From positions 1 to 29,951 of the forward strand of contig CADCQR010000119.1 in the NCBI GenBank assembly GCA_902803685.1: a stretch of 29,951 nucleotides of DNA, read 5' to 3'. The position numbers and the translations under genes are program-made. The notes below the pieces were generated by a model. That model had not been told where the DNA came from. It ran no database searches and was given only the letters and a program-made list of their open reading frames with translations. The stretch comes from an uncultured Erysipelotrichaceae bacterium. GTDB lineage: Bacteria > Bacillota_I > Bacilli_A > RF39 > UBA660. This document shows positions 22,976-29,951 of the stretch, one piece after another; the stretch's first letter is position 1, and every line of letters starts with the position of its first letter.

Positions 22976-25321
22976 ATGGGACAATATTCAGGTAAGTTTG
23001 GAAGCTTAAAATACGATGATGATAAAATCAAGAGCGCTTTAGCCGCATTAGATGGTGCTAAAGGAAAATTGGCAACCACACAAGCAGCATTAAACGACGC
23101 TTATAATCATTTGATGCAAGCTGCTAATATCGAGTGGCTTGACATTGATGCATCTAATCAGTCAAAAATAACAAATTTGCCAGATGACTGCATAGAATAT
23201 ATAGACCGTTTATATGAGGAAATCAAGTCAAAGGCAGCTGAAATAGAAAAATATAGGGATGCACCATGGTATAAAAAAGTTTTTGGAACAAGATTAATGG
23301 TAATTTCAAAGCTTACTGAAGGCATTCTTACAGTTGGAGAGAATATAGTTGATGCAGGTGTTAGCTTGGTAGGCTTTACAGCCGGAATATTTGGAGCCAA
23401 AGATTTTAGAGATAGCTGTGGTGAATTTGTAAAAAAAGATCATATCGGTGAATTTTATGATAAATATATAAGTGGTTCTGATACGTGGATTGGAACATAT
23501 AGTGCAATGTCACCCGAAAGTACAGCTGCTCGGTTGTTTAAGGGTGTTGGTGTAGCCGCAGGATATATTGCACTAGCGGCAGCTACAGGAGGAGCAACAG
23601 GTCTGTCATCGACTGCTGCAAATACACTTGTTGCAGCAGCAGGTGGTTTAGGAGCAGGAACAGAAAGAGGACTACAAGAAGGTAAATCATTTAATCGGGC
23701 ATTTTTGAGCGGTGTTAAACAGGCTGCCATCCAGGGTGGTACTGCATATGTTGCAGGAAGAATTGGTGACAAGCTTCAAGCAAATAAAACAGGTACACAA
23801 ACTGTATATGATAATAATGCTACTAATGCAATTAAGAGAGGTGCAGAGGCAGGAGTAGATAAGCTTAAAAATACGGCAATAGGTAAGGGAGTTATCAAGG
23901 CTGGAAGTGCTGTTAAAACAGCGGGAACTAAGGTTGGAAGTGCTGTTAAAACAGTGGGAACTAAGGTTGGGAACTTAGTTACTAAAACCCCTATTGTTGG
24001 AAAAGCAGTGCAGAAAGGGGCCATTAAACTTGGTACAGGGGTCAGTAAGCTTGGTGCAGGGGCCACTAAGCTCGGTGTAGGGGTCAGTAAGCTTGGCTCA
24101 GGAGCTATCACTACAATAGCCAGTCATCCGGTAGCTGCTCAAGTCCTAACAGCAGGACTTGTAACCGCACCATCAATTCATAATGAATTGAAAAAAGGTG
24201 CAATTATCGATAGTGCCAAAGAAGCCATGGAAATAAGTCAAAGAAGCGAAGCAACAGCTAAAATATTTGGCGAAGACGGTGATATAAGCACAGTTGAAGA
24301 TAGGAGTGGCAGCGAGGATGAAAACACATATATACAGGATAATGTTTCGACAAATCCAAGTGACAATAGCCTAGTACCTGATAATAAAGAAAAGACTAAT
24401 GATACCAAGCAAGCTACTAATAACTTAGGGAATGGAGGAAAAAGTTCTACTGTACGTGGAAGAGCAAATTCTGATGTAATAAAACCTAAACCACCATATA
24501 TATCCCCAAGTGACTCAGACGATACTGGTATTATAAGTAGCAATACTCCAACCAAAGTTAATCCAGTTGATACCACTCCATCTTCTACCAATAGTGACAC
24601 AGGTGGTAGCACTACTCAAGCACCAACTAATACTGATACAGCTAAAATTACTACACCTGTTACTGATACTACAACAACTGGTGGAAATCCGACTGCAACT
24701 ACAACTGTAACTCCATCAAAAAGTACCACTTCTATATCAAGTAGTGGAACGAACCACTCAGGTGGTGGATATTCAAACGACGGTTACTCATACAATGAAA
24801 GCAGTACGAAAAGTAATGATTCTAGTGTAAGCATAACAAATAATGGTGATACTGCAGCAACGCAGGCTACATCCACAAAAAATACTCCTGATAGTTCAGT
24901 TATAGCTGGTTCAGATGACTCAAATTATAGTAATGGAGCTTTAACATCAGCTATTACTAATACACGGTCATATAAAAATAGCACAATAAAAATTCCAACA
25001 CCATCTGATCCAATAGAATCAACTGCAAAAAACAATGTAGTTATTCCTACTACTGCAGCATTCAGTGCTGCAGCAGCAGCAGGAATTGGTGCTAAGGCAT
25101 ACATGGAACATATAAAAGAAAAAAGCAATGATAGCGATGAAGAAGCCTTTGATGACGGTACAGAAAATGATGGTATTTATGCAGAAGAATGGAATGGCAA
25201 TGATGATGATATCAGTCTAGACTATGGTAATGATCAAAGTGAAGATTTAGAAGATGATTATTCTTATAGTGCAGATTCCATAATTCAAAAGTATGAGTCA
25301 ACAGGGTTAGAAGAAATGTAA
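22976..25321 (+). CDS. Large type VII-associated protein with tail anchor (781 residues)
   Basis: Start ATG 22976 behind GTGGAGG; a GTG 12 bp earlier lies in that ribosome site. In order: a helical N-terminal domain (about 1-140) with coiled-coil character; a Gly/Ala-rich hydrophobic part (about 190-225); tandem Gly/Lys/Val repeats (about 309-378); a long Ser/Thr/Asn linker (about 440-680); one hydrophobic segment (about 688-707); and a very acidic tail. The layout recalls LXG/WXG effectors with a glycine-zipper domain, but no toxin motif is seen. It could be an exported scaffold or pore-like protein. Read-through repeats are intact, with no frameshift. Confidence 0.82.
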   Translation: MGQYSGKFGSLKYDDDKIKSALAALDGAKGKLATTQAALNDAYNHLMQAANIEWLDIDASNQSKITNLPDDCIEYIDRLYEEIKSKAAEIEKYRDAPWYKKVFGTRLMVISKLTEGILTVGENIVDAGVSLVGFTAGIFGAKDFRDSCGEFVKKDHIGEFYDKYISGSDTWIGTYSAMSPESTAARLFKGVGVAAGYIALAAATGGATGLSSTAANTLVAAAGGLGAGTERGLQEGKSFNRAFLSGVKQAAIQGGTAYVAGRIGDKLQANKTGTQTVYDNNATNAIKRGAEAGVDKLKNTAIGKGVIKAGSAVKTAGTKVGSAVKTVGTKVGNLVTKTPIVGKAVQKGAIKLGTGVSKLGAGATKLGVGVSKLGSGAITTIASHPVAAQVLTAGLVTAPSIHNELKKGAIIDSAKEAMEISQRSEATAKIFGEDGDISTVEDRSGSEDENTYIQDNVSTNPSDNSLVPDNKEKTNDTKQATNNLGNGGKSSTVRGRANSDVIKPKPPYISPSDSDDTGIISSNTPTKVNPVDTTPSSTNSDTGGSTTQAPTNTDTAKITTPVTDTTTTGGNPTATTTVTPSKSTTSISSSGTNHSGGGYSNDGYSYNESSTKSNDSSVSITNNGDTAATQATSTKNTPDSSVIAGSDDSNYSNGALTSAITNTRSYKNSTIKIPTPSDPIESTAKNNVVIPTTAAFSAAAAAGIGAKAYMEHIKEKSNDSDEEAFDDGTENDGIYAEEWNGNDDDISLDYGNDQSEDLEDDYSYSADSIIQKYESTGLEEM
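23903..23968 (+). repeat. Two 33-bp tandem repeats in the large protein gene
   Basis: Units 23903-23935 and 23936-23968 differ at one base; each encodes GSAVKTAGTKV or its variant. Such near-identity points to a recent duplication. Confidence 0.9.
24026..24109 (+). repeat. Four 21-bp repeats in the large protein gene
   Basis: Four units encode KLGTGVS, KLGAGAT, KLGVGVS and KLGSGAI, a Gly-zipper-like heptad with a Lys at each turn. Confidence 0.88.
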
Positions 25322-25334
25322 TGGGAGGAATAGT

Positions 25335-25676
25335 ATGAAAGAGAGATTTTTACCTATAGGAACAGTTGTTTTATTAAAGGGTGCTAAAAAGGAATTAATG
25401 ATTACAAGCTATTGTGTATTCCCTACTGGTACAGAATTTAAGAATGGTGAGGAAGTAAAAGCTGAGCAAAAAATGTATGAATACGGTGGCTGCCCATATC
25501 CTGAAGGAATATTGGATAGTAATGCGATAAATGCTTTTAATCATGATCAAATAGATAAAATACTACATATGGGATATGAAACTGATAGTCAAAAAGAATT
25601 CTCCAGAATACTTAATGGTGGATATAAAATATACAAAGATAAGTTTGAAAATGCAAATCCAGAAGACTATTCATAG
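25335..25676 (+). CDS. DUF4176-type protein of the type VII cluster
   Basis: 113 residues. RFLPIGTVVLLKGAKKELMI, then a central YGGCPYPEG and FNHDQIDKILHMGYE, match the pattern of the DUF4176 family, common in type VII effector loci of Bacillota. The role is unknown; such proteins are often found beside effectors and may be chaperones. GGGAGG ribosome site, 13 bp after the large gene. Confidence 0.85.
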   Translation: MKERFLPIGTVVLLKGAKKELMITSYCVFPTGTEFKNGEEVKAEQKMYEYGGCPYPEGILDSNAINAFNHDQIDKILHMGYETDSQKEFSRILNGGYKIYKDKFENANPEDYS

Positions 25677-25685
25677 TCTTCTTTT
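25661..25685 (+). terminator. Weak terminator after the DUF4176-type gene
   Basis: AGAAGACTA / TAGTCTTCT with loop TTCA and four T. It covers the stop codon and may partly stop transcription. Confidence 0.55.
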
Positions 25686-25758
25686 GGCACAAAACAAAAA
25701 AGATGAAATAATAAAGGAAAGGGTTAAATATTTTATATAGTATTTAATTTTGTATAAT

Positions 25759-26208
25759 ATGAAAAATGCGGGTGAGGCGGAAATTCTTGATTATCAACGT
25801 GGCCATAATAGTCAGGATATTCTTGATGCTTTTAATACAGTTCTAAATCACGGGGGAACAAATCCGGAAAGTAATGGTCGATTAGTACGGCTAGTAAGTT
25901 TAGATAAACATAAATTTGATGGCTATTGTGATCAGGCCATGACGGATGTAAATGATAAATTGAATTACGTAATTCAACAGTTAGAAAAAATAGCAGATTC
26001 TTGTAATGCTGATACACTATCTGTGTGTGGGCAAACAATGCAACCAGATGTTGAAGAGGTTATAGAGAAAATTAAGAAATCCAGGGGTAATATGTCTAAC
26101 TACTTTGATAGTGAACTGAGATCTCAAGGACATGATTTAGAAAAAATTGAGCGTGAAGTTTATTATAATACAATAGTATGTATACAAAAAAACTCAGGAG
26201 ACAATTAA
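25759..26208 (+). CDS. Helical type VII-cluster protein, unknown
   Basis: 149 residues from ATG 25759, or 152 from TTG 25750. All helical, with a DKHKFDGYCDQAMTDVNDKL helix and a later coiled helix; three Cys. The start is uncertain: TATAAT (25753-25758) abuts the ATG, and the only purine-rich ribosome site, AAAGGAAAGGG, lies about 30 bp upstream. Its frame and codon use match the neighbours. Probably a partner of the 464-residue protein that follows; no family is recognised. Confidence 0.7.
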   Translation: MKNAGEAEILDYQRGHNSQDILDAFNTVLNHGGTNPESNGRLVRLVSLDKHKFDGYCDQAMTDVNDKLNYVIQQLEKIADSCNADTLSVCGQTMQPDVEEVIEKIKKSRGNMSNYFDSELRSQGHDLEKIEREVYYNTIVCIQKNSGDN

Positions 26209-26256
26209 AAATAAAGCAAATATGCAGAGATATAGTAATAGGAGGGTAAGGACAGT

Positions 26257-27651
26257 ATGTCAGATAATGTATCCAATGATCCAGGATTAATAAATAATAC
26301 TACATCACAAAATGATGGACAGAATTCCGATATGTATTCAAAATTTAGGAATAATCATAAAAACAGTGAGATTAAATATGATGAAACAAAGTACCAGACT
26401 GCAATGGACTTATTTATTACTCCTTTAAATATAACATCAGAATTAGAAAAATTAAAAGACTCTTTAGATAATTCATTTGAGAACATATACGCTTTACCGG
26501 GAACCGATGTGTTCACTAAACAAAGACATTTGCAACTATCTAAGAATCAAACTAAACAACAAGATATTAATAAAGAGATAGAGAATATTAGTGACCTAAT
26601 TAAAGAGTTACATAATAAACTTCAATTTGAAAAAGAGATTGTAGATCAGTATTTAAATGAAACTAATATAGACGTAGATTTCTTTAACAAATTTTCTAAG
26701 AGTCAATTGTTTAGTAGAGCCATACAAAATCCAATACCTACTGAAAATAATGATAATCGTAACGGTAAATTTAGTAGCGAAAGTTCTACAAAATTAAAAT
26801 CTGTAAGCAAAACTTCTACATCAAGCGGAGGAAGTTCATCGTATAAACCGACAGTGGTAAGTCTCCCACGTACTTCAAATGTATTACAATCAGCGCCTGA
26901 AAAGGTCAAGACAGATAATGTAGCAGAAATTAAAGGTACGGAAAGTATAGATAATAATGTTTTAAAAAGTAATGAAAATGCAAGTTCTCTTGATAATAAT
27001 GCTGATAGCCAAAAAACTGTAGATATGGCTAATGATAAAAAAGATATAAAAGAAGGCGTGCTTGTAAGCAACTATCAAGATAAAAAGGATACTGCCGTTA
27101 CTGGTATAAATGATACAGTTACTCCTGCAAATGGCGGTTCCAATGGTATTGTTTCTACAATCAAAAAAACTATACAAAATGCCACTACCTCAATAGGACA
27201 TGCCAACAACAAAAATGATACTAAAGGCAATAGTAATGGTTTAATCAGCAAGGGTAGCAAAGAAATAATTAACAAAACTTTAAATAATGCACAATTAAAG
27301 TCATCTATAGAAAAGATAAGAAAGATGACAAAAATAAAAAGTATTAATTTGACAGATTCAACAAATCCTAAAATGCAAACCGCAAATGCTGCAAACAAGT
27401 TTATTCCACCAATAGCGGGTGTAGCAGCAGCTGGTGTAGTAGGAATAGGTACAGGAACATATTTAAATAATAATCCCCAGATTTTAAACAACGAGAAAAA
27501 GAATAAAGAACAGATTAATAAGTTTTTTAATTATGGAGATACAAACAAAGATGATGATGACGAGTGGCAAGAAGACGATGAAATAGAAGAAAACAGCAGT
27601 ACCTATTCAGATGATTATGAATCGCTTATTGAAAATTTTGGTAATGAATAA
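26257..27651 (+). CDS. Second large type VII-associated protein with tail anchor (464 residues)
   Basis: AGGAGGG ribosome site. Same plan as the 781-residue protein: helical N-terminal part (about 40-135) with coiled coils, Ser/Thr/Asn-rich linker (about 150-330), one hydrophobic segment (about 382-402, IPPIAGVAAAGVVGIGTGTYL), and an acidic tail rich in Asp/Glu/Ser/Tyr. The two tails end in similar D/E-S-Y stretches. It lacks the Gly-rich hydrophobic part and the repeats. A tail-anchored topology with linker outside or inside cannot be decided. Function unknown. Confidence 0.8.
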   Translation: MSDNVSNDPGLINNTTSQNDGQNSDMYSKFRNNHKNSEIKYDETKYQTAMDLFITPLNITSELEKLKDSLDNSFENIYALPGTDVFTKQRHLQLSKNQTKQQDINKEIENISDLIKELHNKLQFEKEIVDQYLNETNIDVDFFNKFSKSQLFSRAIQNPIPTENNDNRNGKFSSESSTKLKSVSKTSTSSGGSSSYKPTVVSLPRTSNVLQSAPEKVKTDNVAEIKGTESIDNNVLKSNENASSLDNNADSQKTVDMANDKKDIKEGVLVSNYQDKKDTAVTGINDTVTPANGGSNGIVSTIKKTIQNATTSIGHANNKNDTKGNSNGLISKGSKEIINKTLNNAQLKSSIEKIRKMTKIKSINLTDSTNPKMQTANAANKFIPPIAGVAAAGVVGIGTGTYLNNNPQILNNEKKNKEQINKFFNYGDTNKDDDDEWQEDDEIEENSSTYSDDYESLIENFGNE

Positions 27652-27743
27652 CAAAATGTGCTTCTATATAAAACTAACTGACCAAAACTTAAATGTATAG
27701 CATTTTTTCCCATATTAGTATATAATTAACAAAGGTGATTAAA

Positions 27744-28055
27744 ATGTTAAAATATTGTATTGTTGCTATATTACTTATTGTTATCTTACTAGCAGTACTT
27801 AAAGCTACGAAGAAGGATGCTGAATTAGATTTCAATAAATTGGTAGAATTATTGGGCGGAAAAGATAATATAATATCGACCGAAACTAATATGTCCAGAT
27901 TTAAAGTAGAATTGAAAGACATATCTAAGGCAAACAAAGAGGGAATCCAAAAATTAGGGGCAAAAGGTGTTGTTGAAATAGATAATCAATTAAAAATAAT
28001 ATTAGGCCCAGATTCTAAACAATTAAAAAAATATATAGACGAGATAAAAAAATAA
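27744..28055 (+). CDS. Membrane-anchored PTS EIIB-like protein without the active Cys
   Basis: 103 residues from ATG 27744 (AAGGTG at 6 nt); a GTG at 27735 is in that ribosome site. A TM segment (3-20) precedes one glucose-type EIIB domain: LVELLGGKDNI...NMSRFKVELKDISK...LGAKGVVEIDNQLKIILG, lining up with the GGKENI...CITRLRV family block. The phosphorylated Cys is Asn49 here, and the TRLR Arg/Leu positions are changed to SRFK. It therefore cannot carry phosphate in the usual way and may be a sensor or scaffold. -10 TATAAT at 27721-27726 but no clear -35. Confidence 0.82.
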   Translation: MLKYCIVAILLIVILLAVLKATKKDAELDFNKLVELLGGKDNIISTETNMSRFKVELKDISKANKEGIQKLGAKGVVEIDNQLKIILGPDSKQLKKYIDEIKK

Positions 28056-28077
28056 TGATATACATTATTTTTTTTAA
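28046..28077 (+). terminator. Terminator after the EIIB-like gene
   Basis: AAATAATG / CATTATTT stem with loop ATATA and a run of eight T. Confidence 0.85.
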
Positions 28078-28100
28078 TAAAAACATTTAACAGTCATTCT

Positions 28101-28349
28101 TTAAAAATAATAGGTATTCTGGCTAGGATAAACATAGGTAGGATTTGGGTATGGATAGTAAATTGGCTGGTAGTACATACCTTGGTTATTTAATTCGTTG
28201 TTGTTAGCAATACCATAACCTAAAGCAGTACCAGCAAGTCCTCCCACAAGAAAAGGTGCCCAAAAAAATCTTTCGCCGTTACCTTGTTCAAACATTCCGT
28301 TTGCATTTCTAACAACAGAATTATTTCTTATATCACTATAAGGATACAT
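28101..28349 (-). CDS. Small Tyr/Pro/Asn-rich protein, probable spore protein
   Basis: 82 residues. A polar N-terminus (MYPYSDIRNNSVVRN) leads to a Gly/Ala hydrophobic stretch (FLVGGLAGTALGYGIA, about 33-48) and a Tyr/Pro/Gln-rich tail (QPIYYPYPNPTYVYPSQN). Such composition is frequent in spore coat and inner-spore proteins. AAAAGGAGATGAG ribosome site. The sigma-K-like promoter is the main support for a sporulation role. No family is recognised. Confidence 0.7.
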   Translation of the reverse strand: MYPYSDIRNNSVVRNANGMFEQGNGERFFWAPFLVGGLAGTALGYGIANNNELNNQGMYYQPIYYPYPNPTYVYPSQNTYYF

Positions 28350-28369
28350 TAACTCATCTCCTTTTATTG

Positions 28370-28397
28370 TATTTTATGAAAATAAATATATTATTGT
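28370..28397 (-). promoter_or_regulatory. Sigma-K-like promoter of the 82-residue gene
   Basis: Reverse strand: -10 CATAAAATA (28378-28370) matches CATANNNTA exactly, with AC (28397-28396) 17 bp upstream as the -35. Start near 28363, 14 bp before the ATG. Confidence 0.6.
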
Positions 28398-28412
28398 GAA
28401 ATTAAAAATAAA

Positions 28413-28441
28413 TTGTTAAAAGATAAATATTATGTTATGAT
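28413..28441 (+). promoter_or_regulatory. Promoter of rluB
   Basis: -35 TTGTTA (28413-28418), 17-bp spacer, -10 TATGAT (28436-28441) with extended TG. Confidence 0.75.
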
Positions 28442-28471
28442 ATGTGAAGTAAAGAAAAGGGTGATAGTTTT

Positions 28472-29185
28472 ATGGAAAGATTGCAAAAAATCATAGCTCA
28501 AGCTGGAATCGCTTCCAGAAGAAAAGCCGAAGAATTAATTTTACAGGGAAAGGTAAAAGTAAATGGTATTGTTGTTGATCAGCTTGGACTAAAAGTTTCT
28601 CCTTCAGACGAAATATTAGTAAATAATAATCCAATAGCAAAAGAGGAAAAGGAATATTATTTACTAAATAAACCTAGAGGTGTTATAACCACAACGAGTG
28701 ATGATAAGGGGAGGAAAACTGTAGTAAATTATATTGATACTAATGCGCGAATATATCCGGTTGGCAGACTTGATTATGATACAACTGGGGCTATTATATT
28801 AACTAATGATGGAGATTTTGCTAATATTATCACTCATCCAAAAAGTGGTGTTGCTAAAGTTTATATTGCTAAACTAAATGGTATAATAAATGGTGAACAA
28901 ATTAACAAATTAAAGCAGGGAATAGAATTAGATGGCACCATTGTAAAACCAGTTCGTGTTAAGTTAAAAAAGACAAATATTGAGAAAAATTATTCAATGG
29001 TTGAAATTACGATACATGAGGGGAAAAATCATCAAGTAAAAAGGATGTTTGAATCAGTTGGTCTATTAGTTGATAAACTCAAAAGAGAAAGAATAGGCAT
29101 ATTTAATCTTATTGGATTAAAATCCGGAGAATACAGAAAAATAACACCAAAAGAAGTGGCAATTATATATAGCTTGAAAAAATAA
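28472..29185 (+). CDS. rluB: 23S rRNA pseudouridine synthase, RluB/RsuA family
   Basis: 237 residues. The N-terminal S4 RNA-binding domain (MERLQKIIAQAGIASRRKAE...GKVKVNG) is followed by the RsuA-type catalytic domain with LLNKPRGVITT, GRLDYDTTG (catalytic Asp101) and KNHQVKRMFESVG. It makes a pseudouridine in the 23S peptidyl-transferase region (RluB) or in 16S (RsuA); sequence and length favour RluB. AAAAGGGTGA ribosome site. Own promoter, terminator downstream. Confidence 0.93.
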   Translation: MERLQKIIAQAGIASRRKAEELILQGKVKVNGIVVDQLGLKVSPSDEILVNNNPIAKEEKEYYLLNKPRGVITTTSDDKGRKTVVNYIDTNARIYPVGRLDYDTTGAIILTNDGDFANIITHPKSGVAKVYIAKLNGIINGEQINKLKQGIELDGTIVKPVRVKLKKTNIEKNYSMVEITIHEGKNHQVKRMFESVGLLVDKLKRERIGIFNLIGLKSGEYRKITPKEVAIIYSLKK

Positions 29186-29210
29186 AAATGTATTTAAGTA
29201 TATACCATAC

Positions 29211-29244
29211 AAAAGCGGCTCATATATGAGTTGTTTTATTTTAT
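29211..29244 (+). terminator. Terminator after rluB
   Basis: AAAAGCGGCTCAT / ATGAGTTGTTTT stem (three G-T pairs) running into T-rich sequence. Confidence 0.7.
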
Positions 29245-29249
29245 ATTTA

Positions 29250-29278
29250 GAAAAAAAGAAGACATATATCCAGTCTTC
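29250..29278 (-). terminator. Terminator of the ferredoxin gene
   Basis: Reverse strand: GAAGAC / GTCTTC stem with a 9-nt loop, followed by seven T. Confidence 0.85.
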
Positions 29279-29323
29279 CTACAGCATTACAATTATGTAA
29301 AATGTGTTATATAACATATTTCA

Positions 29324-29515
29324 TTACTCTTCTACTTCTATAGCACTAGTTGGGCATGCATCAGCTGCATCTCTTACTTCTTGGGCATTCTCTTCAGATA
29401 CATCTTTTTGCTTACATTGAGATACACCTTCATCATTTATCTCAAAAACCTTGTCGCAAATTGCAGCACAAGCACCACAACCTATACAACTATCTTGCTT
29501 TACATTAACTTTCAT
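29324..29515 (-). CDS. [4Fe-4S] ferredoxin
   Basis: 63 residues. Small electron carrier. CIGCGACAAIC (Cys10, 13, 16) plus Cys54-Pro form the single [4Fe-4S] site; Cys20 and Cys34 are extra and may form a disulfide. The acidic tail is typical of Bacillota Fer. AAGGAAGG ribosome site. Confidence 0.94.
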   Translation of the reverse strand: MKVNVKQDSCIGCGACAAICDKVFEINDEGVSQCKQKDVSEENAQEVRDAADACPTSAIEVEE

Positions 29516-29536
29516 GATAACCTTCCTTTCAAAACA

Positions 29537-29565
29537 ATTATATACAAATTAACTCTTTACGTAAA
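29537..29565 (-). promoter_or_regulatory. Promoter of the ferredoxin gene
   Basis: Reverse strand: -35 TTTACG (29565-29560), 17-bp spacer, -10 TATAAT (29542-29537). Confidence 0.8.
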
Positions 29566-29629
29566 GCATTATTTACTCCTTTTGTTTTAATAATATGTAT
29601 GCTAAAATTAAAATAGGACGGTGGTTGGT

Positions 29630-29951
29630 GTGAGACGGATGGATCGCTACATTAATGAGGATTCGGAAGACAAAATAAGTAGGGAAATGAAGAATACTGA
29701 CTTATATCAAAACATAGGTCAAAATAGCAGGTATACAAATTTCAAAGATATAACCAACGCTAAATCATACGAGTTAAGTGAAGAAGAAAAAACAAATAAG
29801 ACTAGGGAAAATTATCAAAAGATGCGTGCCTATTCTAATTTAATTCCAGGACCGAAAATCAAAAGAGAGCTTGATGAGTTTAAAAACATTTATTGCCAAA
29901 AGGAAAATAGAATATATGATATAAATAGTGTTATAGCTGAAGCAAGAAAAA
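29630..29951 (+). CDS. Unidentified gene, 5' part only
   Basis: Open frame from GTG 29630 (GGTGG ribosome site) to the window edge, 107 residues without stop. An in-frame ATG at 29639 is a second start option. Very hydrophilic, with Asp/Glu/Lys/Asn and Tyr; a segment SNLIPGPKIKRELDEFKNIY then NSVIAEARKN. No signal peptide or TM in the visible part. No family recognised. Confidence 0.6.
   Translation, partial: MRRMDRYINEDSEDKISREMKNTDLYQNIGQNSRYTNFKDITNAKSYELSEEEKTNKTRENYQKMRAYSNLIPGPKIKRELDEFKNIYCQKENRIYDINSVIAEARK

Noticed and set aside
23903..24109. CRISPR array
   Set aside because: The repeats are contiguous, in frame and encode protein heptads; no spacers exist. No array is seen anywhere in the window.
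23455..24612. Long reverse-strand open frames within the large type VII protein gene
   Set aside because: They are Pro/Ala/Val-rich shadows of Gly/Thr/Ser-rich codons, lack ribosome sites, and overlap a better gene.

Overview
The window is AT-rich (about 30% GC by eye) chromosome from a low-GC Gram-positive bacterium (Bacillota). The evidence is the neighbourhood rpsU-yqeY, yqfC-yqfD-...-ybeY-dgkA-cdd-era-yqzL-recO-glyS, a T-box ahead of the glycyl-tRNA synthetase gene, infC-rpmI-rplT, rpsB-tsf, strong AGGAGG-type ribosome binding sites and sigma-A promoters. TGA and TAG both end genes and TGG is used for Trp, so the code is standard. YqfC/YqfD, a CotY/CotZ-like Cys-rich protein and a gene behind a sigma-K-like promoter suggest a spore former. 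Genus cannot be fixed from the sequence; the single-chain GlyRS and very high AT suggest an uncultured or gut-type Bacilli/Erysipelotrichia-like lineage (inference).

Layout. 1-3024: tRNA-Arg(TCT), then a compact bacteriocin operon: a C39-peptidase ABC exporter, a one-TM accessory protein, and two tiny overlapping genes for double-glycine-leader peptides that both carry GxxxG, closed by a terminator. 3031-4209: a metallopeptidase-like HExxH protein with its own promoter. 4242-10220: housekeeping genes, with a VanZ-like protein where phoH usually sits between yqfD and ybeY. 10229-10890: a decayed reverse-strand gene (one frameshift, one stop). 11006-13281: T-box, glycyl-tRNA synthetase and a class-I glutamine amidotransferase-like hydrolase. 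13380-14486: a J-domain/TM/LysM protein. 14562-18102: infC leader with a readable attenuator, infC probably starting at ATA, rpmI, rplT, rpsB and tsf. L20 and S2 carry the same extra C-terminal domain.

18202-21679 holds a small membrane protein, a PrsW-like membrane protease with a zinc ribbon, a RodA/FtsW-type glycosyltransferase, a small unknown protein and the CotZ-like protein. 21807-27651 is a type VII (ESX/Esx-like) substrate cluster. It has three small helical WXG100-like proteins, a 781-residue and a 464-residue protein with the same plan (helical N-terminus, Ser/Thr/Asn-rich linker, one hydrophobic segment, acidic C-tail), a DUF4176-type protein and a helical 152-residue protein. No EssC-type ATPase or other machinery gene is in the window. 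A perfect 21-bp inverted repeat lies between two of the small genes. 27721-29951: a membrane-anchored EIIB-like domain lacking its phospho-Cys, a probable late-sporulation Tyr/Pro-rich protein, an RluB-type pseudouridine synthase, a ferredoxin and the start of an unidentified gene cut by the window edge.

The most unusual items are the two-peptide bacteriocin genes, the type VII cluster with paired large proteins, the domain shared by L20 and S2, the Cys-less EIIB, and the infC attenuator with its ATA start.
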